A stretch of 48,958 bases of DNA from Helicobacter rappini. Its GTDB lineage: Bacteria > Campylobacterota > Campylobacteria > Campylobacterales > Helicobacteraceae. The stretch lies in contig NZ_FZPK01000023.1 of NCBI RefSeq assembly GCF_900198625.1, positions 1-48,958 of the forward strand. Direction: 5' to 3'. The position numbers and the translations under genes were made by a program. This document shows, one piece after another, positions 26,659-35,419 of this stretch (positions are counted from its first letter, which is position 1; every line of letters begins with the position of its first letter). The notes under the pieces were generated by a model. It saw only the letters and a program-made list of their open reading frames with translations. It was not told the origin of the DNA and did not search any database.

Positions 26659-26689
26659 AAAGCATTTTAGCAGATTGCTACAATGCTTT
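26659..26689. terminator. Bidirectional hairpin between convergent licB-like and flgJ-like genes
   Basis: The stem is AAAGCATT / AATGCTTT outside (8 bp, 26659-26666 and 26682-26689) and TAGCA / TGCTA inside (5 bp), with one mismatch between them and a GAT loop. It abuts the stop of the minus-strand gene, so it can end transcripts from both sides. Confidence 0.7.
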
Positions 26690-27019
26690 CTAACCTTTCA
26701 ACTTTTGCTGGTCTTTAAGGTAATTAAAAAGTAATTCGCTATATCCAAAGCTACCACTCAAATTCTCTGAAAGCTGCTCTTTAAACATAGCATTATAAAT
26801 ATCACTACCGGGTTGTTTAGGATACAATGGATTATCAAGGTTTAATGCTGTATCAAGCAGGGTTTTAATAAAGATTGCCTCAAATTTATCAGTTTGTTCT
26901 CGCAATGCCTTATCACTCTCAAGCGTCTTGCCATCAACCTTTGCTTTTAAATCCTTGATTAAGCCACTCTCTTTTGATTGTGCTAATGAACTCATAGTGC
27001 TAGTCGTATCAAGTTTCAT
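26690..27019 (-). CDS. flgJ: Flagellar rod-binding protein, FlgJ N-domain type
   Basis: A 109-residue protein made only of the rod-binding domain: [20 protein letters not shown], then [20 protein letters not shown] and [10 protein letters not shown]. It lacks the muramidase domain that FlgJ of Salmonella carries, as is usual in epsilonproteobacteria. It caps and helps assemble the rod in the periplasm. It has AAGGAG before the ATG and an exact-spacing sigma-54 promoter. flgA is divergent from it. Confidence 0.85.
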   Translation of the reverse strand: MKLDTTSTMSSLAQSKESGLIKDLKAKVDGKTLESDKALREQTDKFEAIFIKTLLDTALNLDNPLYPKQPGSDIYNAMFKEQLSENLSGSFGYSELLFNYLKDQQKLKG

Positions 27020-27051
27020 AATGTCTCCTTACATTTAATGTAAATAAAGTC

Positions 27052-27069
27052 AAGCAAAATAGATTCCCA
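27052..27069 (-). promoter_or_regulatory. Sigma-54 (RpoN) promoter of the flgJ-like gene
   Basis: On the minus strand the site reads TGGGAATCTATTTTGCTT. GG and GC are ten bases apart and TTTTGCTT matches the -12 form seen upstream of the flgF-like gene. The expected transcription start is about 23 bases before the ATG at 27019. Confidence 0.78.
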
Positions 27070-27145
27070 AACCACACAACACAATCATTGTAGCAAAAAA
27101 TAAAAAAGATAAAACACAAAAGTTTTATTTTTGTATTTATTGCAT

Positions 27146-27151
27146 TATAAT
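27146..27151 (+). promoter_or_regulatory. -10 box (TATAAT) for flgA
   Basis: A perfect TATAAT 29 bases before the flgA ATG. It is a vegetative promoter, in contrast to the sigma-54 promoter of the divergent flgJ-like gene. Confidence 0.55.
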
Positions 27152-27179
27152 TGTGTAAAAGTTTAGACAAGGAAGTAGA

Positions 27180-27848
27180 ATGCTGCAAAAGATTCTCATA
27201 TTTTTTTATATTGCCTTTTCTCTTCATGCTTTTGCTAATGATAATGTTTCTATACTAAAAAGCTATATTGCTAGTGAATATAAACGCATATATCCAGAAC
27301 TCACCATAGAATCTATATCGCTTGTTACTCGAAATACACTCGATCTTTATGCAGTGAGCATTGTATCAAAACAGCTAAATACAACAAAAAGTGCGAATGG
27401 CTATCTCACTTTGCAGTATAGACAGAATGGAAAAGTCTTGCAAGATTCTATACGCTATAGTATAAATGGTTCTATACAGATTCACACCGCCACAGAGAGT
27501 ATTCGAGCAGGTAGCAACATAACCACAAATAGCTTTATGACTAAAACGCAGGACTTCTCATCACTCGCCCTAATCCCTGCTAGTAGATATGAGATACTGC
27601 AGTCAAGTGCAAAAGTCTATATCCCAGTCAATACCATAATCTATCGTAATAAACTTGCTAAAAGAATGCTTGTGTCTAAAGATTCTAATGTCAAAATTAT
27701 ATTCCGTGATAATGGCATTGAAGCAAGTGCAAGCGGCAGAGCATTAGAAAATGGCGTGCAAGGCGATACTATTAAGATTGAAAATCTTGAAAGCAAACGC
27801 ACAATCAATGCAAAAGTCATAGCTGAAAATGTCGTGCAGATATATTAG
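27180..27848 (+). CDS. flgA: Flagellar P-ring assembly chaperone FlgA
   Basis: A 222-residue periplasmic protein. A signal peptide covers residues 1-19 (ending HAFAN). A SAF-like domain (ESIRAGSNITTNSFMTKTQD) is followed by the FlgA C-terminal beta domain (GRALENGVQGDTIKIENLES, then INAKVIAENVVQIY). FlgA binds FlgI subunits and aids formation of the P ring around the rod. The ribosome site is AAGGAAG. In H. pylori it also lies close to the coaD-tmk-comF group. Confidence 0.85.
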   Translation: MLQKILIFFYIAFSLHAFANDNVSILKSYIASEYKRIYPELTIESISLVTRNTLDLYAVSIVSKQLNTTKSANGYLTLQYRQNGKVLQDSIRYSINGSIQIHTATESIRAGSNITTNSFMTKTQDFSSLALIPASRYEILQSSAKVYIPVNTIIYRNKLAKRMLVSKDSNVKIIFRDNGIEASASGRALENGVQGDTIKIENLESKRTINAKVIAENVVQIY

Positions 27849-28256
27849 TCTTTTGGCAATACACAAAGCCCTGCGTCAAGATTCTTACAAGCTATTAATA
27901 GCATAATGTTTGCGTGTTGTGAAACAATAATGAAACTACGCATTACATAACCCCATATAAGCACATATTTTATGAAATATCACACAAAAATCAAATTATT
28001 ATAGCTTTTAGCGACTATTTTACACCCTGTAAGTCAGCACTCCAACTATAAGATCTAGATTTAAGAATCTTATATTTATTTCCACTTAACTACAAGCATT
28101 CTGCATACGAAACACCTATGAGAATATCCATTACACATAAAAAATATAACATTATGGAAAAAATGAAATATATTCTATGGATTACTTTTTTAAAACGCAA
28201 ATGTTATTAACTTTATTTTTTTGTTGTAGAAACAGATTAGTATTTAAAGGAAAAAT
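27849..28256. other. Gene-free stretch before the acetoacetate operon
   Basis: No gene is seen in 408 bases. A hairpin-capable repeat TATAAGAT / ATCTTATA (28047-28054 and 28067-28074) lies about 200 bases after flgA, with AGAATCT in its right arm. The rest is AT-rich, and the operon promoter is not obvious. AAAGGA stands just before the thl ATG. Confidence 0.45.
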
Positions 28257-29430
28257 ATGCGAGAAATTGTGGTAGTGGCAGCTAAAAGGACTGCTATTGG
28301 TTCATTTTTAGGCACACTGAAAAACACTTCTGCAAGGGATATGGCGACTACACTTTGCAAGGCTTTGATTAAAGATTTAAACATAGAGCATAGCCATATA
28401 GATGAGCTGATTTTAGGCAATGTTTTGCAAGCGCACAAGGGCAGAATCTAGCAAGGCAGGTGCTTTTAAATAGTGGCATTCCACTTGATAAAACCGCTTT
28501 TGTTGTCAATATGGTTTGTGGGTCTGGATTAAAGGCTATCCAGCTAGGATAGGATTCTATAAAGCTTGGATATTCAAATATGATTCTTAGCGGTGGTGTT
28601 GAGAACATGTCTTTATCGCCATTTTTATTAGAAAATGTAAGAAATGGTTATAGAATGGGGCATCAGCAAACAAGTGATAGCATGATAAAAGATGGGCTTT
28701 GGTGTGCTATTAACGACTATCGCATGGGGATTACTGCGGAAAATTTAGCTAAGAAATATAATATCTCAAGGTAGGAGCAAGATGAATATGCTCTGCAATC
28801 GCAATTAAGGGCAGCTAAGGCTATCAGTGAGGGAAGATTTAAAGATGAGATTCTGCCCTTAAATGTGTATGATAGAAAAAAAAGAGATAATCTTCAGTGA
28901 AGATGAATTTGTGCGAAAAGATTGTAATATAGAATCTTTGTCAAAGTTAAAACCCGCATTTGATAAAAATGGTAGCGTTACAGCGGGTAATTCATCAGGT
29001 ATTAATGATGCTGGGGCTATGCTTGTATTATGCGAAAAAGAGAGAGCAAAAGAGTTAAATCTGCCTATATTAGCGAATATAAAAGGCTTTGCAAGTGTAG
29101 GTGTAGATTCTACAATTATGGGTATAGGTGCGGCTTTTGCGGCTAAAAAAGTCCTGCAACAACAAAAACTTACTATCAATGATATGGATATTATTGAAGC
29201 AAATGAAGCCTTTGCAGCACAAAGCCTAGCAACAACGAAAGAGTTAAACGCGGATATAAATAAAGTAAATATTAATGGTGGTGCAATCGCATTAGGACAT
29301 CCAATAGGTGCGAGTGGGGCTAGAATCTTAATTAGCCTTATTTATGCGTTAAGAGCAAATAAGAAGAATTTAGGATTAGCTACCTTATGTATCGGCGGTG
29401 GACAGGGCATTGCATGTGTGGTTGAGATAG
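28257..29430 (+). pseudogene. Acetyl-CoA acetyltransferase (thiolase), multiply disrupted
   Basis: Translating across frames gives a nearly full thiolase. It runs MREIVVVAAKRTAIGSFLGT, the nucleophile region [38 protein letters not shown], and the second active-site block [18 protein letters not shown] with CIGGGQGIA. Five lesions break it. These are a one-base loss near 28432; an amber TAG at 28550-28552 (after AIQLG); an amber TAG at 28772-28774 (after NISR); an extra A in an A8 run at 28876-28883; and an apparent two-base loss near the end (GAGATAG for GAGAGATAG) that removes the stop and fuses the frame to scoA. It would make or split acetoacetyl-CoA; H. pylori has the same gene at the head of this operon. 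Confidence 0.9.
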
Positions 29431-29453
29431 TATGGTGGATATGGGAGAATGTA

Positions 29454-30146
29454 ATGAATAAAATAATTGATAACCTAGATATAGCATTTAAGCAGCTTAA
29501 AGATGGCGATACACTTTTAGTCGGTGGTTTTGGATTATGTGGCATACCAGAATATAGCATCGCAAAGATAAAAGAGTTAGGGATAAAAAATCTTGTCGTT
29601 GTGAGTAATAATTGCGGTGTTGATGATTTTGGTTTAGGTATATTACTGCATGATAGACAGATTAAAACTATTATTGCTTCTTATGTTGGTGAGAATAAAA
29701 CTTTTGAAAAGCAATTTATAAGTGGTGAGCTAGAAGTGATACTCACCCCGCAAGGCACTTTAGCAGAACAGCTTAGGGCAGGTGGAGCAGGTATTGCCGC
29801 ATTCTATACCCCAACAGGTGTTGGCACTTTAGTAGCGGAAAATAAAGAGCATAAAGACTTTAATGGTAAAACCTATATATTAGAGCATGCTATCACGGGG
29901 GATTTTGCCTTAGTAAAAGCACAAAAGGCAGATAAATATGGGAATCTAATCTTTAATAAAACCGCTAGAAATTTTAATCCTTTATGTGCTATGGCGGGTA
30001 AAACTACAATAGCAGAAGTAGAAGAAATAGTCGATGAGATTAGCCCAGATAGCATACATTTAAGCGGTATTTATGTAGATTTTGTTTATAAGGGAAATAA
30101 TTTTGAAAAAAGAATGGAAAAAGTTATTACAAGAAAGGATTCATAA
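29454..30146 (+). CDS. scoA: Succinyl-CoA:3-ketoacid (acetoacetate) CoA-transferase subunit A
   Basis: A 230-residue class I CoA-transferase alpha subunit, moving CoA from succinyl-CoA to acetoacetate. Seen are [55 protein letters not shown] and [13 protein letters not shown]. It is intact. The ATG at 29454 has GGGAG upstream; an open frame from the broken thiolase also runs into it. It overlaps scoB by one base (TAATG). Its partner subunit, which carries the catalytic Glu, is frameshifted, so activity is doubtful. Confidence 0.93.
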   Translation: MNKIIDNLDIAFKQLKDGDTLLVGGFGLCGIPEYSIAKIKELGIKNLVVVSNNCGVDDFGLGILLHDRQIKTIIASYVGENKTFEKQFISGELEVILTPQGTLAEQLRAGGAGIAAFYTPTGVGTLVAENKEHKDFNGKTYILEHAITGDFALVKAQKADKYGNLIFNKTARNFNPLCAMAGKTTIAEVEEIVDEISPDSIHLSGIYVDFVYKGNNFEKRMEKVITRKDS

Positions 30147-30784
30147 TGTCAAAAGAAATCATTGTAAAAAGAGCGGCAAAAGAAGTTAAAGATGGTATGT
30201 ATATTAACCTTGGCATAGGTATCCCCACACTTATTGCTGATGAGATAGAAAAAATGGAATTAGAAGTTTTTTACAATCAGAAAATGGGCTTTTGGGTATT
30301 GGAGCATATCCTACAATAGATGAAGTTTGTGCGGATTTGATTAATGCGGGAAAAGAGACTGTTACAGCAGTAAAAGGGGCTAGCTTCTTTGGATAGTGCA
30401 GAGAGTTTTGCCATGATACACGGAGGGCATATTGACTTAGCAATTCTAGGTGCTATGGAAGTATCTCAAAATGGAGATTTAGCAAATTACATGATACCGG
30501 GTAAATTGGTAAAAGGTATGTGTGGGGCTATGGATTTAGTCAGCGGGGCAAAAAGCATCGTTGTTGTTATGGAGCATACAAATAAATATGGCGAAAGTAA
30601 GCTTAAAAAAGCATGCACGCTGCCCTTAACTGGTAAAAATGTAGTCAATAAACTTATTACAGAACTTGGCGTATTTGAGTTTAAAAATGGGAGTATGAAG
30701 CTTGTTGAATTAATGGAAGGCGTAAGTTTAGGAGAAGTCAAAGAAAAGACTGAAGCTAGTTTTGAAGTGTGCCTAGGAGGTTAA
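30146..30784 (+). pseudogene. scoB: CoA-transferase subunit B, twice frameshifted
   Basis: The reading runs [20 protein letters not shown], then [20 protein letters not shown]. It must gain one base in a T6 run (30270-30275 area) to continue [19 protein letters not shown], which contains the catalytic Glu (SENG). A second lesion, an extra G in TTTGGATAG near 30391, must be removed to continue SAESFAMIHGGHIDLAILGA to the normal end (EVKEKTEASFEVCLGG). About 212 residues would result when repaired. As sequenced, no full beta subunit can be made. The order scoA-scoB-atoE matches H. pylori. Confidence 0.9.
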
Positions 30785-30785
30785 T

Positions 30786-32147
30786 ATGCTAAGAGATTTT
30801 ACTAAATTTTGTGTAAATCTTGCATCGCGTTGGTTGCCTGATTCCTTTGTGCTTGTTGCTATACTCACTGTGTTTGCTTTCTTAGCTGTGCTAGGATTTA
30901 CAGAGCAGACTTCTTTACGCATTATTCAAAATTGGGGGAATGGCGTGTGGAGTTTGCTTGCATTTTCTATGCAAATGGCATTAATTTTAGTGCTAGGACA
31001 AGCCTTAGCGAGTGCAAAAATCATTTCAAATATTTTGCAAAGATTAGCAGATATTCCAAAAAACTATTTTAGTGCGATTGTTATGGTGAGTTTGCTTGGT
31101 ATGTTAGCAAATATCATAAATTGGGGTTTTGGATTGGTCATTTCGGCAATTTTTGCTAAAGAGATTGCAAAAAAGGTTGATAATGTAGATTATAGATTGC
31201 TTATTGCAGCGGCTTATTCTGGCTTTGTGGTATGGCATGGTGGATTATCTGGGTCTATTCCTTTGACCTTAGCAAGTGGTGGGGAGGCATTAGCAAAAAG
31301 TACTGCTGGAATCTTAACAGAAAGCATTCCTACTTCAATGACTATTTTTTCAACATACAATCTTATTATACTGGGAATTGTTATTTGCGTTTTGCCATTT
31401 TTACTTGCGACTATTCATCTCGCAAAAAATGAAGTCATAGTGATAGATAAAAAGCTTTTAGAAAAAGAAAATAAAGAAGTGGAAATGATAGACCATAAGC
31501 ATGATAAAACACTTGCTGTATATCTTGAGAATAGCTTTTTAGTGAGTTTATCTATTAGCCTTATTGGGTTTATCTATATTGCTAATCATTTTGCAAAAGG
31601 CGGTGGTTTAAGCCTTGATATTTTAAATATGATTTTTCTGTTTCTTGGAATCTTATTACATAAAAAGCCATCTTCCTATATAAAAGCGATTAATGAATCA
31701 GCAAAAAACGCAGCTGGTATTTTACTGCAATTTCCATTTTATGCCGGAATTATCGGCATGATGGTAGGGACCGCAGAGAATGGCGGACAAAGCCTCGCTA
31801 GTATGCTATCTCACTTTTTTATTAGCATTGCTAACGCAGATACTTTTGCAGTGTTTTCTTTCTTAAGTGCCGGATTTGTAAATATCCTTGTGCCATCTGG
31901 TGGTGGACAATGGGCTGTCCAAGCCCCAGTTATGATACCTGCTGGGCTGAAACTAGGCATCGATCCTTCAGTTACTGCTATGGCTATCGCATGGGGTGAT
32001 GCATGGACTAATATGATACAACCTTTTTGGGCATTACCTGCTCTTGCTATTGCCGGACTTGGTGCAAAAGACATTATGGGATATTGTGTTATAACTCTCT
32101 CATTTACAGGCGTGGTCATTAGTTGTGGATTTTTCTTTTTGACTTAG
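30786..32147 (+). CDS. atoE: Short-chain fatty acid (acetoacetate/butyrate) transporter AtoE
   Basis: A 453-residue membrane protein with about eleven to twelve helices. It starts MLRDFTKFCVNLASRWLPDS and carries the AtoE blocks IINWGFGLVISAIFAKEIAK, YSGFVVWHGGLSGSIPLTLA and FVNILVPSGGGQWAVQAPVM. It ends with AWGDAWTNMIQPFWALPALA. It would import short-chain fatty acids for the CoA-transferase pathway. It is intact although two of the three upstream genes are broken. AGGAGG stands before the ATG. Confidence 0.94.
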   Translation: MLRDFTKFCVNLASRWLPDSFVLVAILTVFAFLAVLGFTEQTSLRIIQNWGNGVWSLLAFSMQMALILVLGQALASAKIISNILQRLADIPKNYFSAIVMVSLLGMLANIINWGFGLVISAIFAKEIAKKVDNVDYRLLIAAAYSGFVVWHGGLSGSIPLTLASGGEALAKSTAGILTESIPTSMTIFSTYNLIILGIVICVLPFLLATIHLAKNEVIVIDKKLLEKENKEVEMIDHKHDKTLAVYLENSFLVSLSISLIGFIYIANHFAKGGGLSLDILNMIFLFLGILLHKKPSSYIKAINESAKNAAGILLQFPFYAGIIGMMVGTAENGGQSLASMLSHFFISIANADTFAVFSFLSAGFVNILVPSGGGQWAVQAPVMIPAGLKLGIDPSVTAMAIAWGDAWTNMIQPFWALPALAIAGLGAKDIMGYCVITLSFTGVVISCGFFFLT

Positions 32148-32306
32148 ATTTAGTCGAACATTTTGCATTGTCTTGTAGGCAATATGCTTTAAAACTTTAT
32201 GGAGACTATTTTCTGGCTAGAGTCTCTGGTGTGGAAAAAATATGGTGAGTAATACACGCTTGAAAATATATCCATAGAGAAATCAATTTTATCTGTTAAT
32301 TATGAA

Positions 32307-33210
32307 TTATAATTTTCCTCTTAGTTTTTTAGACAACCTATTTAATCGTCTAAAAAATGTTTTATTTAACTTCTTATTTAATCTCTCGATCTCTAGCTGA
32401 CAATCGCTCATGTATCCATAAATGAAAGGATGGACCAAGTGCATCGGCTTTGGCGTGATTTTATAGCCTAATGCCTCAAAGATTTCTGCTTTACCCTTAT
32501 GAACATACAACATTATGTTTTGTCTATACCAATGTGCAATTTTTGTATTTTCCCACACCTTTGGACGCACAATATCGAAACATACATAGTCATATTTTTT
32601 AAAAATGTCTGCCCAATAGGCTGGTGGTTGCTCATTGACATGATGTGTGCCACCTTGATGGGGAATTGCTGCGGAAAAAAGAATAATATCAGATAGGGAA
32701 GTTAGAGTACGAACAAAATTTTCTGCATATTCTGCGTATAAATGCTCGGCAACCTCTAAGGATTGTGCGATACTAAAGGGTTTGCCCCCCCCCCCCCATT
32801 GTCTCATCAAGCGTATCGCTATTTGTGTCATTTGTATTTTGCGTATTAGTTTTAATATCTGCATTTTTACAATGCTCTAAAACCTCGCTTACTATCGCAT
32901 TAGAATCTGCAGTCAAATCTATTCTATGAAAAAAATTGTATGGAATGAAAAAGCGTTCGCCCTCCACACTATTGCCATCAATACCACAAATGCTAATATT
33001 GCCATATTTTTCCTGCCATGCCCTAAGCCATGTGCCAACACCACAACCAACATCAATGACACTCGTTACACCATCGCTTAAGTTCGGCAATAACTCTGCA
33101 ATAGAATCAAGTGTTGCTTTTGCAGATTTGTAACTCTCATTTCCTTGATCGCCATACCACTCTGCATTATAGGTTGCCATCATCTCGACACTACTCATTT
33201 TGTTATCCAT
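32307..33210 (-). pseudogene. Phase-variable SAM-dependent methyltransferase, out of frame at G13
   Basis: The N-terminal frame (33210 down to 32773) starts MDNKMSSVEMMATYNAEWYG and has the SAM motif VIDVGCGVGTWLRAW and the acidic end of strand 2 (CGIDGN). It then enters a Thr/Asn/Asp-rich segment, four Gly codons, and stops at QTL-TAG. The remainder lies in another frame (32307 to about 32797): KPFSIAQSLEVAEHLYAEYA, IILFSAAIPHQGGTHHVNEQ, and a basic tail. Joined, this is a class I methyltransferase of about 290 residues, perhaps for a surface glycan or small molecule. A tract of 12 or 15 G would restore the frame; at 13 it is OFF. This is probably a reversible switch rather than a dead gene. 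Confidence 0.85.
32785..32797 (-). repeat. G13 slippage tract in the methyltransferase gene
   Basis: Thirteen C on the plus strand (G on the coding strand), preceded on the coding strand by GACAAT. The downstream frame joins only when the count is a multiple of three. Confidence 0.95.
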
Positions 33211-33235
33211 ATTCTTTTCCCCTAATAAATACGCG

Positions 33236-33508
33236 TTACGCTGCTTGGCTAAGCTTTTTTACCGCACTATTTAGTCGGCTTACTTTTCGTGCGGCTGTGT
33301 TTTTCTTTAAGATTCCCTTGCTTACAAACTTGTGGATCTCTTTGTTTGCGATTTTGAAAGCTTCATTTGCTTTGTCAAGGTCTTTACTTGCTACTGCTTC
33401 ACGCACTGCTTTTGTGATGTTTTTAAGTCGTGTGCGATAATATCTATTGCGTTCTGTCCTTTTCTCTGTTTGACGAATGCGTTTTTCTGCTGACTTATGA
33501 TTTGCCAT
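33236..33508 (-). CDS. rpsT: 30S ribosomal protein S20
   Basis: A 90-residue basic protein starting [20 protein letters not shown], the S20 signature, and ending [20 protein letters not shown]. It binds 16S rRNA early in 30S assembly. The ATG at 33508 with AAAAGGA upstream is the true start; the frame is open a further 17 codons upstream but these are promoter DNA. It is divergent from glmM. Confidence 0.98.
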   Translation of the reverse strand: MANHKSAEKRIRQTEKRTERNRYYRTRLKNITKAVREAVASKDLDKANEAFKIANKEIHKFVSKGILKKNTAARKVSRLNSAVKKLSQAA

Positions 33509-33548
33509 GTTTTTCCTTTTAAATAAAATAACAAAAATTAAAAGCCTT

Positions 33549-33584
33549 AATTTTAACATAAAATCTTTAAAGTATGTTAAAATT
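33549..33584. promoter_or_regulatory. Symmetric divergent promoter region of rpsT and glmM
   Basis: A perfect 12-bp inverted repeat, AATTTTAACATA (33549-33560) and TATGTTAAAATT (33573-33584), around a 12-base centre. Each arm supplies the same -10-like sequence (TATGTTAAAAT) pointing outward, 41 bases from the rpsT ATG and 32 from the glmM ATG. It may simply be two back-to-back promoters, or also an operator. Confidence 0.5.
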
Positions 33585-33615
33585 TTATGATTTATTGCAT
33601 TAAGGAAAGAAGTAT

Positions 33616-34950
33616 ATGAAGATTTTTGGCACAGATGGCGTGAGGGGTAAGGCTGGTGTGGATATTACCGCTATGGTTGCGTTGCGGCTTGGCATTGCTG
33701 CTGGATTGTATTTCCAAAGAGATTCTATTGGGAATAGAATCCTTGTTGGCAAGGATACAAGGCGAAGCGGCTATATGGTTGAAAATGCGCTTGTATCCGG
33801 GCTTACTGCCGTTGGTATGGATGTGATACAAGTAGGTCCTATGCCAACACCCGCTATTGCGTTTTTGACTGAAGATATGCGTTGTGATGCGGGCATTATG
33901 ATTAGTGCTAGTCATAATCCCTACTTTGATAATGGCATTAAATTCTTTGATAAATATGGCTTTAAACTCGATGAGACAAAAGAACAAGAGATAGAATCTT
34001 TATATCATAGCAAGGACTTAGAGAGACATTATAAAATCGGCACAGAGATTGGTGCAAGCAAAAGGATTGATGATGTAATCGGTCGCTATATCGTGCATAT
34101 TAAAAACTCTTTTCCTAAGCATTTAACTTTGCAAGGGGTAAGAATCGTGCTTGATTGTGCGAATGGTGCGGCATATAAGGTCGCTCCTAGCGTGTTTGAA
34201 GAGCTTGGTGCTGATGTGATTGTGCTAAGTGATTCTCCAAATGGCTCAAATATTAATGAAAACTGCGGGGCAATGCACCCAAATGTATTAGCCGATGAGG
34301 TAAAAAGGCTTCGTGCGGATATTGGCTTTGGGCTTGATGGTGATGCGGATAGATTGATAGTGATTGATAATGAAGGTAATTTAGTCGATGGAGATAAGCT
34401 AATCGGGGCATTAGCTCTCTATCAAAAAAAGAAAAAGTTGCTACATAATAATGGCATAGTAGCGACACTTATGAGTAATATCGCGCTAGAGACTTTCTTA
34501 AGAGTGCATGATATTAAGCTAGAGCGATGCAATGTCGGCGATAAATATGTATTACAAGCAATGCTTAAATGTGGCTTTAACTTTGGTGGGGAACAAAGCG
34601 GACATATCATCTTTTCAGACTTTGCAAAAACGGGCGATGGCTTAGTCTCTGCCCTGCAAGTAGCAGCCCTTGTGCTAGAGAGTAATAAGACAAGCAAAGA
34701 TGCACTAAATCCTTTCGCCCTTGCACCACAAAAGCAAAGTAATCTTCAAATAAAGCAAAAATTACCACTAGATTCCATACAAGGCTTAAATGAGATTCTA
34801 AAAGAGATAGAATCTCATAAAATCCGCCATCTAGTCCGCTACTCTGGCACAGAGAATAAAATCCGCATTCTACTTGAGGGCAATGATGAAGCAAAACTTG
34901 AATCTTATAATGCTAAGTTGCAAGAACTTTTTTTAAAAACTCTATGCTAA
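33616..34950 (+). CDS. glmM: Phosphoglucosamine mutase
   Basis: A 444-residue enzyme converting glucosamine-6-phosphate to glucosamine-1-phosphate for UDP-GlcNAc, peptidoglycan and LPS. Motifs are [11 protein letters not shown] at the N terminus, the phosphoserine loop [17 protein letters not shown], the metal loop [13 protein letters not shown], sugar binding GGEQSGHI, and the phosphate-binding [16 protein letters not shown]. All catalytic elements are intact. AAGGAAAGAAG precedes the ATG. Confidence 0.98.
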   Translation: MKIFGTDGVRGKAGVDITAMVALRLGIAAGLYFQRDSIGNRILVGKDTRRSGYMVENALVSGLTAVGMDVIQVGPMPTPAIAFLTEDMRCDAGIMISASHNPYFDNGIKFFDKYGFKLDETKEQEIESLYHSKDLERHYKIGTEIGASKRIDDVIGRYIVHIKNSFPKHLTLQGVRIVLDCANGAAYKVAPSVFEELGADVIVLSDSPNGSNINENCGAMHPNVLADEVKRLRADIGFGLDGDADRLIVIDNEGNLVDGDKLIGALALYQKKKKLLHNNGIVATLMSNIALETFLRVHDIKLERCNVGDKYVLQAMLKCGFNFGGEQSGHIIFSDFAKTGDGLVSALQVAALVLESNKTSKDALNPFALAPQKQSNLQIKQKLPLDSIQGLNEILKEIESHKIRHLVRYSGTENKIRILLEGNDEAKLESYNAKLQELFLKTLC

Positions 34951-34974
34951 AGCATGTCAAAACAAGGAAGCATA

Positions 34975-35409
34975 ATGTCTAGGCTTTTAATATCTCTATT
35001 TTTTACATTTTTTTCTATTGCACTAGCCGCTACAAAAGACAATAAACTTGCAACAGATTCTACTAACTTAGCCTGTTTTAAGGAACAATGCAAAGGCGGT
35101 ATTTGTATCTATATATGTAATATTAGCGACATTGATTTTAATCGTTATATTATAGAATCTAGCGAGATTGAATACGCTTATGCTACATGGCTAGAGCTTA
35201 CAAAAATGGAGTATTTACCGCAGACTTTACCAAATGAAAACTATGAATATATAGACGAACAAACCACTATAAAATACGCTTGGAAAACTAAAGATAGACT
35301 AGAGATTGGCTTTTATGAAAGAGAGAATCTTGTAGGCAGTCTGCATATCTATAAAAGTGATAAATTTATTGTAATTGATGATGGATTGCACTCTATCATA
35401 AATTATTAG
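34975..35409 (+). CDS. Exported protein of unknown function
   Basis: A 144-residue protein with a signal peptide (MSRLLISLFFTFFSIALA, cleavage near residue 19). A mature part follows with four Cys close together (CFKEQCKGGICIYIC) that could form disulfides. The ATG at 34975 is preferred over 34954 because AAGGAAG lies at proper spacing. It sits between glmM and a hydrolase-like gene with short gaps, so it is likely in the glmM transcript. No family is recognised. Confidence 0.8.
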   Translation: MSRLLISLFFTFFSIALAATKDNKLATDSTNLACFKEQCKGGICIYICNISDIDFNRYIIESSEIEYAYATWLELTKMEYLPQTLPNENYEYIDEQTTIKYAWKTKDRLEIGFYERENLVGSLHIYKSDKFIVIDDGLHSIINY

Positions 35410-35419
35410 GGAATCTTAT

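Noticed and set aside
28550-28774. Amber readthrough or recoding in the thiolase gene
   Set aside because: TAG is used as an ordinary stop elsewhere here (for example tmk and the flgJ-like gene), and the gene also has several frameshifts, so decay is simpler.
33509-33559. N-terminal extension of rpsT
   Set aside because: It covers promoter DNA; S20 proteins begin MANHKSA and the ATG at 33508 has AAAAGGA.
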